32,118 nt of DNA from contig MFJN01000047.1 in NCBI GenBank assembly GCA_001779235.1, forward strand, positions 14,494 through 46,611, given 5' to 3'. Under the pieces are notes generated by a model. It saw only the letters and a program-made list of their open reading frames with translations, made no database searches and had not been told where the DNA came from. Source of the DNA: Candidatus Gottesmanbacteria bacterium RIFCSPHIGHO2_02_FULL_40_13. GTDB taxonomy: Bacteria > Patescibacteriota > Microgenomatia > 2-02-FULL-39-11. This document shows, one piece after another, positions 19,397 to 26,455 of this stretch (positions are counted from its first letter, which is position 1; each line of letters starts with the position of its first letter). Made by a program: the position numbers and the translations under genes.

Positions 19397-20902
19397 TTAT
19401 AAAGACGACGTTAGTTTCGCCCCCAAACCGCGGAATTTTTCAATTATTTGGTGATAGCCTCTTCTCATTTGTCTGGTGCCGATGATTTCCGCCCCGGCCG
19501 CCACCCCGTAAAGTATGCCAAATGCTCCCAGCCTGACATCCTTTCCCTCAACGGTTATTTTAGGTAGAGATTCTCTGCCTTTTCCGTGGATTATCGCTCC
19601 ATGTGGAGAATGAGAAGGATCTTCCGTAAACACATATTCAATTAGGGGATCGGACTCTTTTGGATCAAAAAAATCTATGAGTTCAGGTTTAGCATTTTGT
19701 AAAGCTGTCAAATGATGGAAGCGTGACGGATACATTGTTTCGATCAATCGGGTATCTCCTTCTGCCGTCATAAAAAGAGCGCTGACCAAAGCCTGCCAGT
19801 CGGTCATGATGCCGATATATTTATCGCTGGAAATTCCCGGATGGGGACAGGTGATGACGGTTCGTTTGGGAGCTGTCAATTTTGCACCATCTTTCATATA
19901 AAACCTGATACCGCCATCTTTTGCTTCATAACTTCCATCCATTTCAGTAATCAGCTCCAGAAAAGACCCGATATGGGCTGCTTCAGCGTTCTTGATAAAG
20001 ACTCCTTCTTTGGAGCCGGAGGTAAGGGCAGCGACGGCATAAGTGACTACTGCATTGCGGTCGGCAATAACTTGGGTGTCCACCCCGTGCATTTGAGTTA
20101 CCCCATCAATTTCGATAGTCCTTTCGCCTGCAGGATTTTCAGGGTCTATAATCTTGATATTTGCTCCGGCTTTAATCAGATGTTCAACCAGAGCGTCTAC
20201 CTCAGGTTCACGCGCGCAATTGTGAAGCGTAGTTTTACCCGAAGCACGGGTTGCTGCCATCACCAGGTTTTCCGTGGCAGTATGGCTGGGCAGTTTGAGG
20301 CGGTAATCACAGCCTTTTAAACCATTATCTGCAGAAAGAAGAATCCAACCGGATTTACTGGTCTCATCAATTGTGGCTCCTAAAGCTTTCAATCCCTCAA
20401 GATGAACATCTATTGGCCGATTGCCTATCCTATCCCCTCCGGGAAGAGGTATTTCAGCTTTCCCGAATCTGGCCAGTAGCATTCCGGCAGCGAGAATCGA
20501 AATACGGGATACTTCACCGGCTGTTTCCGGGACGACCCATTTATCAATCTTATCAGGTACGACAATGACAATCGTATCGTTTTCTCCATATTTGACTTGC
20601 GCCCCGAGACTTTCCAGAATTTCTGTCGTGACTTTGACGTCCCCGATAACAGGCATATTCCGAAGGGTCGTTGTGCCCTGTGCTAGACAGGCAGCGATCA
20701 TCAGTTTGGGACCGCAATTTTTCGCTCCGCCGACTTCAACTGTGCCGTGAAGCTCACCTTTTTCGACAGTTACATTTTCCTGATCATAGTTCGGTTCAGG
20801 AGGAGGAGGGTTTTGGGGAGGAGGTTGATCTGCTGAAGCAGGCAATAGATCTGATTGAGGAGCCGGTGGTTGTAGAGATTCAGCTGCATCATCCATTTGC
20901 AT
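19397..20902 (-). CDS. murA: UDP-N-acetylglucosamine 1-carboxyvinyltransferase (MurA-type, Asp variant)
   Basis: VEVGGAKN, ARFGKAEIPLPGGDRIGNRPIDVHL, CAREPEVDALVEHLIKAGA, RRGYHQIIEKFRGLGA. Pro-rich N-terminal extension. Likely start is the second ATG (20896), given the promoter spacing. Confidence 0.9.
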   Translation of the reverse strand: MQMDDAAESLQPPAPQSDLLPASADQPPPQNPPPPEPNYDQENVTVEKGELHGTVEVGGAKNCGPKLMIAACLAQGTTTLRNMPVIGDVKVTTEILESLGAQVKYGENDTIVIVVPDKIDKWVVPETAGEVSRISILAAGMLLARFGKAEIPLPGGDRIGNRPIDVHLEGLKALGATIDETSKSGWILLSADNGLKGCDYRLKLPSHTATENLVMAATRASGKTTLHNCAREPEVDALVEHLIKAGANIKIIDPENPAGERTIEIDGVTQMHGVDTQVIADRNAVVTYAVAALTSGSKEGVFIKNAEAAHIGSFLELITEMDGSYEAKDGGIRFYMKDGAKLTAPKRTVITCPHPGISSDKYIGIMTDWQALVSALFMTAEGDTRLIETMYPSRFHHLTALQNAKPELIDFFDPKESDPLIEYVFTEDPSHSPHGAIIHGKGRESLPKITVEGKDVRLGAFGILYGVAAGAEIIGTRQMRRGYHQIIEKFRGLGAKLTSSL

Positions 20903-20933
20903 TTATAATAATTAAATAATTCATCCAAGTCAA
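20903..20933 (-). promoter_or_regulatory. Putative murA promoter (near-leaderless)
   Basis: Minus strand: TTGACT (20928-20933), N17, TATTAT (20905-20910), then AA-ATG-CAA-ATG. Confidence 0.55.
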
Positions 20934-20948
20934 CTCTATACCTTTAAT

Positions 20949-20975
20949 ACCTTTAAGGGTGTCACCCTTAAAGGT
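20949..20975. repeat. Perfect 27-nt palindrome (13+1+13)
   Basis: ACCTTTAAGGGTG-T-CACCCTTAAAGGT between the divergent murA and M16 genes. Confidence 0.85.
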
Positions 20976-21042
20976 GGTTATTGTTCCGAATCGTTTTTGT
21001 TCTTGTTATTTTTCTTTACATTTTGTATCATTAGGACTTCTT

Positions 21043-22317
21043 ATGAGATATAAGTTAAATACACTTGAGAACGGCCTGAAACTTTTAACCATCCCGATGC
21101 CGGGGGTGGAGTCTGTCACAGTTTTGGTGATGGTAGGAGTAGGCAGCAGGTATGAGGAAAAAAAGATAAACGGACTGTCCCATTTTCTGGAGCATATGGC
21201 CTTTAAAGGCACTCAAAAAAGGCCCTCCGCCTTTGATATTGCTTCACTGATTGACGGGATTGGCGGGGAATTTAACGCTTTTACCAGCAAAGACCACACG
21301 GGATATTACGTAAAGGCAGCTAAAAAACATCTTTCACTTCTCGTTGACGTACTCTCCGATATGCTGCTTCATTCGAAATTTGATCCTCTCGAAATTGAGA
21401 AAGAGAAGGGTGTGATTATCGAAGAGATCAATATGTACGAGGATATTCCCATGCGCAAGATCGGCGACCTGTATGAAAATCTGCTTTATGGAGATACTAA
21501 ATTGGGGCGGGACATTGCCGGAATTAAAGAGGTCATCAAATCAGTCAAACGTGAGGATTTTATTTCATACATGGACAGGTTTTACGGTCCGGTCAATACC
21601 GTCGTCGCCATCGCCGGCGGTATACCCTTGAAGGGTGACACCCTTAAAGGTACGGTTGAGAAGTATTTAGGGGGCTGGAAAAATAAAAAAGTAGAGAAAC
21701 CTGAATTTTTCAAAGAAAATCAAACCACACCCGCATTTCATCTTACCTTTAAAGATACGCAACAGGCGCATCTGTGTTTGGGCGTCCGTTCCTTCCCTTT
21801 GCTTCATCCTGGCAGATATGCTTCAGGAGTGCTAACTAATATTCTGGGAGGCGGGATGTCATCCAGACTTTTTATTGAGGTCAGGGAGAGAAGGGGACTG
21901 GCATATTATGTGCGGGCTAATGACGAAAGGTATATTGATGTGGGTAATTTCGTGGTGCAGGCCGGGGTGGATGTAGCCAGAATAGACGATGCCATAAAAG
22001 TAATTCTTGATGAGCTTCGTAAGATTAAAAACGCAAAAATTGATAAAAAAGAATTGAATAAAGCCAAGGAAAATATGAAAGGAAAACTCATCCTGGAGCT
22101 TGAAGACAGCCGGTCTGTGGCAGCTCTTTTTGCAACTTCCAAAGTAATTGAAGACAAAATTTTGACTCCCCTGGAAATAATGCAGAAGGTGGATAGCATC
22201 ACGATTGAAGATCTGCAAAAAACAGCCGGGGAAATTTTTCAACAGTCGCAGCTGAATCTGGCCATAATAGGGCCTTATAAAGATGATGAGAGGTTCCGGA
22301 AGTTACTTCGGGTGTAG
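21043..22317 (+). CDS. M16 family zinc metallopeptidase (processing-peptidase-like)
   Basis: MRYKLNTLENGLKLLTIPMPGVESV; HFLEH zinc motif, GGEFNAFTSKDHTGYY, EKGVIIEEINMYEDIP. The track start at 20959 is probably too far upstream. Confidence 0.9.
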   Translation: MRYKLNTLENGLKLLTIPMPGVESVTVLVMVGVGSRYEEKKINGLSHFLEHMAFKGTQKRPSAFDIASLIDGIGGEFNAFTSKDHTGYYVKAAKKHLSLLVDVLSDMLLHSKFDPLEIEKEKGVIIEEINMYEDIPMRKIGDLYENLLYGDTKLGRDIAGIKEVIKSVKREDFISYMDRFYGPVNTVVAIAGGIPLKGDTLKGTVEKYLGGWKNKKVEKPEFFKENQTTPAFHLTFKDTQQAHLCLGVRSFPLLHPGRYASGVLTNILGGGMSSRLFIEVRERRGLAYYVRANDERYIDVGNFVVQAGVDVARIDDAIKVILDELRKIKNAKIDKKELNKAKENMKGKLILELEDSRSVAALFATSKVIEDKILTPLEIMQKVDSITIEDLQKTAGEIFQQSQLNLAIIGPYKDDERFRKLLRV

Positions 22318-22320
22318 CTG

Positions 22321-22362
22321 GTAGAGAGTAGTAAGTAGAAAGTAGCAAGTAGAACGTAGAAA
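22321..22362 (+). repeat. Heptamer tandem repeat, (GTAGNNN)x6
   Basis: GTAGAGA GTAGTAA GTAGAAA GTAGCAA GTAGAAC GTAGAAA. Confidence 0.85.
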
Positions 22363-22417
22363 TCTTTTTTCCCCCGATTGCTCCCCAAACAAAATCGTAG
22401 TATCCTTAAAGAGAATA

Positions 22418-22921
22418 ATGTTAAAAAACTGCCAACCTCAGCATAGAAACAGGGCATTTACCATCATGGAGGTGATGATTGTCATCTCCATCATCGCCCT
22501 GCTTTCGACAGTAATTCTTTACGCCAATATCAAAGGCGCCTTAGAGAAAGCCCGCGACAGCAAAAGAAAACAGGACCTCAATAAACTGGTTCGTACGCTT
22601 GAAGAATATTATAATGATTTTTTATACTTTCCAGAGCCCAACTTGGATAAGGGTACCATCAGCGATGTAGATTGGGGTAAACCTTATACTCAATACAACA
22701 TCACGTTACCCAAAGATCCTTTAAGCCCTAGTCAAGATTATTATTATTTATCGGATGCATATAACCAATCATATTTTGTTATTTACGCCAAACTAGAAAA
22801 TAAGGATGACGGAGATATAATTCTGACAGGCTGTAAGGACGGCTGCGGACCAAACCTGGCCTATAATTATGCCGTCCACAGCAGTAACGTGCAGATGATT
22901 GAAGGAGTGCCTTTCTATTAG
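22418..22921 (+). CDS. Type IV pilin / pseudopilin-like protein
   Basis: NRAFTIMEVMIVISIIALLSTVIL prepilin motif with Glu+5 and a following hydrophobic helix; C-terminal Cys pair CKDGC. Confidence 0.85.
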   Translation: MLKNCQPQHRNRAFTIMEVMIVISIIALLSTVILYANIKGALEKARDSKRKQDLNKLVRTLEEYYNDFLYFPEPNLDKGTISDVDWGKPYTQYNITLPKDPLSPSQDYYYLSDAYNQSYFVIYAKLENKDDGDIILTGCKDGCGPNLAYNYAVHSSNVQMIEGVPFY

Positions 22922-23192
22922 AGATAAGGCGGCGCGGGCGGCGGAGGGGGAGGAAGGACTCCGATACCAACTCCGACCGGATTTTACGGTGCGCGGATCG
23001 GGATCTTTCACACTTTAAGGATTATTAACATTTCGGCTTTGAAATTAACCATTAGACCTATTAAAGAAGATCTCTCCACTCACCAGTCTGACTGGTTCGG
23101 TCGAGATGACGGATGAACTGAAGTTAAATCGCAAACTGCAGGTGGGTCAGATATCTGGGTGATGTTTTTTGAAAATAAATAAGATATAATCT

Positions 23193-23220
23193 TCAGGTGT
23201 CAGGTGTCAGGTGTCAGGTG
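23193..23220 (+). repeat. Heptamer tandem repeat, (TCAGGTG)x4, in ndk 5' leader
   Basis: Four exact units between TATAAT (23185-23190) and the ndk ATG (23232). Confidence 0.9.
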
Positions 23221-23231
23221 TTTAATAAATT

Positions 23232-23645
23232 ATGGAACAGACTGTTGTATTAGTAAAACCGGACGCAGTGAAAAAGCAGGTAATCGGCAAAATCATTACC
23301 TATCTTGAAAACGCGCATTTTCACCTGGTGGCCGGAAAATTTACCCGTCTTACGGATGAAATTATCGACCGCTGGTATAAACATCACCAGGATAAACCTT
23401 TCTTTCCTGAACTGAAAAAATTCATGATGGAGACGCCTGTCATGGCGATGATTTGGGAAGGGGAGGGTGTTGTAGCTAAAGTGCGGGAAATCTGCGGTCC
23501 GACCGATTCGTTAAAGGCGCCAAAAGGCACGATCCGCGGAGACCTCGGGACTGATATCCAGTACAATGTCGTTCACGCCTCGGAAGATGAGGAAAATGCC
23601 AAGCGGGAAATAGGTCTTCTTTTTGAACTTACACCCCAGGGGTGA
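23232..23645 (+). CDS. ndk: Nucleoside diphosphate kinase
   Basis: EQTVVLVKPDAVKKQVIGKII, HQDKPFFPELKKFM, GTIRGDLG, NVVHASEDEENAKREI with active-site His. Confidence 0.93.
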   Translation: MEQTVVLVKPDAVKKQVIGKIITYLENAHFHLVAGKFTRLTDEIIDRWYKHHQDKPFFPELKKFMMETPVMAMIWEGEGVVAKVREICGPTDSLKAPKGTIRGDLGTDIQYNVVHASEDEENAKREIGLLFELTPQG

Positions 23646-23667
23646 TGTAGCTTTACACCTCAGGTAT

Positions 23668-24153
23668 TTAACGTCTTTTGTAAACTCTGGGAATCCGGGG
23701 CGCTATGCCCGCCACTATTTCGTAATTTATGGTAGAACACACTTTGGCGATATCGTCAGCCAGAATAGTTTCTTTTCCCTGACGGCCGATGAGGACTGCT
23801 TCATCTCCAATATTTGTATTTTTAATCCTTGAGATATCGATTGCTTTCTGATCCATGGAAATCCGTCCGATAATGGGAGCTTTTTTTCCATTGATTAAAA
23901 CATAAAACTTGTTAGACAGCGCCCTCGGATAGCCGTCGCCGTAACCAATCGGCAATAAACCCATCAGCATTTTTCTTTTTGCATGATATGTCCTTCTGTA
24001 GCCGACAGTATCGCCTTTTTGCAGAGTTTTTATCTGAACGACGATGGATTTTAGAGTCATGACAGGCGTCTCCATCATGAGTTTTTTCAGGGAGTTGAAA
24101 TTATAAGCGAAGTTAGCAAGATTTATTTCAGCAAAAGAGAGGCGGTCGGGCAT
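23668..24153 (-). pseudogene. alr: Internally deleted alanine racemase (N-terminal ~25 aa joined to the C-terminal domain)
   Basis: MPDRLSFAEINLANFAYNFNSLKKL (Alr N-terminus) runs straight into METPVMTLKSIVVQIKTLQKGDTVGYRRTY...IGYGDGYPRALSN...GRISMDQ...TINYEIVAGIAPRIPRVY (Alr C-terminal domain). The PLP-lysine barrel is absent. Confidence 0.8.
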
Positions 24154-24288
24154 AAGTCATGAGAATTATATCAGAAAATAAATCACCTATCCTGCATTCT
24201 AATCCTGGAATTATAAATGACTTATGTGACTTATAAAATGACAATCAATTTGCCAAAAATCCCAATCGGGGTTTAATTCCATGTTTAC

Positions 24289-24314
24289 ACTACATTAATA
24301 TATATTAATGTAGT
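24289..24314. repeat. Perfect 26-bp palindrome
   Basis: ACTACATTAATATATATTAATGTAGT is its own reverse complement. Confidence 0.9.
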
Positions 24315-24333
24315 TACGAGTTTTGCACTTAAT

Positions 24334-24390
24334 GTCATTCCGAGTGAGGCCGTAGGCCGAGCGTGGGAATCTTTTTATCAGATTGCCACG
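24334..24390 (+). repeat. GTCATTCCGAG-type palindromic repeat (family C)
   Basis: GTCATTCCGAGTGAGGCCGTAGGCCGAGCGTGGGAATCT...AGATTGCCAC; resembles 19267-19353 and 32070-32118. Confidence 0.65.
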
Positions 24391-24392
24391 TC

Positions 24393-24434
24393 CCCCGACG
24401 TTACGTCGGGGTCCCTGCCTGCCGGCAGGCAGGG
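24393..24434. repeat. Two adjacent perfect palindromes
   Basis: CCCCGACG-TTA-CGTCGGGG (24393-24411) and CCCTGCCTGCCGGCAGGCAGGG (24413-24434). Confidence 0.85.
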
Positions 24435-24450
24435 AGGGGTATATACTGAG

Positions 24451-24584
24451 TGAAGCGCTCCCCGACCTTACGGTCGGGGCATCAGTCCTTTCGGTCATTC
24501 GGAGCGCGAAACCCCGCACCGAATGCCCGCTTGAAAACCATTCATCCCGCGGACTTACGTCCGGGGCATTCTGGTGCCGGGGTA
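24451..24584 (-). repeat. Repeat family A copy 2
   Basis: Reverse complement of the 7238 element with one substitution (CCCCAGCACC to CCCCGGCACC). Confidence 0.95.
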
Positions 24585-24631
24585 GCTCAGTTGCAAATCT
24601 GAGTCACGTAGGTATATACTTACTACTTTGT

Positions 24632-25441
24632 ATGGCACTTGAAACTCGGGAAAGTCTGCAAGAAAGGGAATATAAAGATAAAGGACCTTATCATTGGAGT
24701 ATATCCATTGCAGGCGGAGTGGTGTTTCAGATGGGTATAGAGAACCGAAAAACAGACAGGCTGGTGCGATGGTTTCATCCCGGACTTCTGAGATACAGAG
24801 CTGCAATAAGTATTATACAACCGCATATGGATCAATTACTGACTAAAAATATGAAACCACGTATATTGGATTTAGGGGGAGGTGACGGATTTATGGCAGG
24901 AGGGATGATTGCACCCAGGTGGGGGAATAATGCTGATTTATTTAATTGTGATATTTCGTATAATGCCCTCTATTTATCACGCCTGAAGAATGATAAAGTT
25001 TCAAATACACAAGCCCGTGACCGATTACCGTTTAAGTCTGAAAGCTTTGACGTGATTACTGCATTGGAAGTTTTAGAACACGTAGAGGATGGTTTGTTGT
25101 TTTTAAAAGAAGCAAAAAGAGTATTATGCGAAAAGGGGATTATGGTTATTTCCACGCCATCCAAAAAATATCCCATAAACCTTAAACATAGAGAACATTA
25201 CGACAAATCTTCATTGACATCAGTTCTTGAGAGTGCAGGATTTGATGATTATTCCGTGATAGGGTATCGGTTTTCTCCTTATAAACTGATCAGATATGCC
25301 GCATATGGAATCGATGCTGTATTTCGCTTGATCAAAAACAGTCCGGTTGGAATTTATGAGTATAAAAAAGAAGAGACAGGCAGAGTTCAAGATTTACCGG
25401 ATGGGTATATAGTTTTATGCCGAAAAGAGTGCCGGAAATAA
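24632..25441 (+). CDS. Class I SAM-dependent methyltransferase
   Basis: RILDLGGGDGFMAG, DVITALEVLEHVEDGLLFLKEAKRVLCEKGIMVISTPSK. The upstream ORF extension (24383-24631) is repeat DNA, so ATG 24632 is preferred. Confidence 0.85.
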   Translation: MALETRESLQEREYKDKGPYHWSISIAGGVVFQMGIENRKTDRLVRWFHPGLLRYRAAISIIQPHMDQLLTKNMKPRILDLGGGDGFMAGGMIAPRWGNNADLFNCDISYNALYLSRLKNDKVSNTQARDRLPFKSESFDVITALEVLEHVEDGLLFLKEAKRVLCEKGIMVISTPSKKYPINLKHREHYDKSSLTSVLESAGFDDYSVIGYRFSPYKLIRYAAYGIDAVFRLIKNSPVGIYEYKKEETGRVQDLPDGYIVLCRKECRK

Positions 25442-25450
25442 TTAAAATTC

Positions 25451-25459
25451 TGCTACAAT
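25451..25459 (+). promoter_or_regulatory. Extended -10 promoter (TGCTACAAT) of the EamA gene
   Basis: TGC-TACAAT followed after 6 nt by ATG 25466. Confidence 0.5.
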
Positions 25460-25465
25460 ACTTTT

Positions 25466-26317
25466 ATGGCTATAATTTTTGCCTTAATTGCTTTGATCGG
25501 TTGGGGGGTGGGGGATATTTGTGTCACCATTGCCTCAAGAAAGTTAGGTTTTCTGGTTACCTATTTTTGGGCTTTTGTATTTGGATTAATTGTGATCGTC
25601 TTCATGATGCCGTTTATGGGCGGAATTTCCGATGGGAGGATGTTTTTTTTCGCAATTCTTCTAAACCTTATTCATACCGCGGGCAATCTTTCTTTCTTTA
25701 GGGGTTTAGAGGTCGGCAATGCCTCAATTGTCGGGACAATTACCGGTACCTTCTCAATTGTAAGCGTAATATTATCTTTGATTTTTTTCAAAGAAAGTGT
25801 CAGCTGGCTTCAGGCGATCGGAATTACTTTCGCCGGACTGGGTGTGATACTTGTTTCGCTGAAACTCGGTGGGACCGGAAAAATTTCACGGTTTTTTGCG
25901 GATAGGGGAGTTTCTTATGCGATCGTAACTCTTTTTTGCTGGGGATTTTACTTTGCTTTTGTGCGGATCCCTGCAGAGAAGATAGGCTGGTTTTGGGCCG
26001 GGGTTCCTCTTTTTTTAAATGCTTTTCTTCTTCTGGCCAGCAGAGATCTTCGAAAAAATATGGGGAAAATCTTTGCGGATAAAAAAGGATTAATTTCCAC
26101 CATAACCTTCATGCTGCTCGGGCTTATCATGGCTGATTTTGCTTACAATATAGGTATTCTGCAAGGATTTACCTCAATTGTAGCTCCAATCGCGGGATCT
26201 TCTGCGGTATTATTTGTCATTTTATCCCGTTTTGTATTCGGTGACAGGCTAAATATTCAGCAAAAATGGGGAATCGCGGTCACGCTTCTTGGGATACTTA
26301 TCGTCAGCTTTTCCTAA
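25466..26317 (+). CDS. EamA/DMT-family membrane transporter
   Basis: 283 aa, about ten hydrophobic helices in two halves; GNLSFFRGLEVGNASIVGTITGTFSIVSVILSLIFFKE and IAPIAGSSAVLFVILSRFVFGDRLN. Confidence 0.85.
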   Translation: MAIIFALIALIGWGVGDICVTIASRKLGFLVTYFWAFVFGLIVIVFMMPFMGGISDGRMFFFAILLNLIHTAGNLSFFRGLEVGNASIVGTITGTFSIVSVILSLIFFKESVSWLQAIGITFAGLGVILVSLKLGGTGKISRFFADRGVSYAIVTLFCWGFYFAFVRIPAEKIGWFWAGVPLFLNAFLLLASRDLRKNMGKIFADKKGLISTITFMLLGLIMADFAYNIGILQGFTSIVAPIAGSSAVLFVILSRFVFGDRLNIQQKWGIAVTLLGILIVSFS

Positions 26318-26320
26318 AAT

Positions 26321-26455
26321 TTACCCCAGCACCAGAATGCCCCGGACGTAAGTCCGCGGGATGAATGGTTTTCAAGCGGGCATTCGGTGCGGGGTTTCGC
26401 GCTCCGAATGACCGAAAGGACTAATGCCCCGACCGTAAGGTCGGGGAGCGCTTCA
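26321..26455 (+). repeat. Repeat family A copy 3
   Basis: Matches copy 1 with one substitution (CTGATG to CTAATG); lies between convergent EamA and maf and overlaps the maf stop codon. Confidence 0.95.

Noticed and set aside
19841-20320. 159-aa ORF (+) inside murA
   Set aside because: Antisense shadow of a well-supported murA.
24295-24519. 74-aa ORF (-)
   Set aside because: Consists of palindromic repeats and family A sequence.
24576-24605. tRNA-like 5' end GCCGGGGTAGCTCAGTTGC at the edge of family A copy 2
   Set aside because: It looks like an acceptor stem plus D-arm start, but no anticodon arm, T-arm (GGTTCGAATCC) or matching 3' acceptor follows. Most of the match comes from the family A end (GGTGCTGGGGTA in the other copies).
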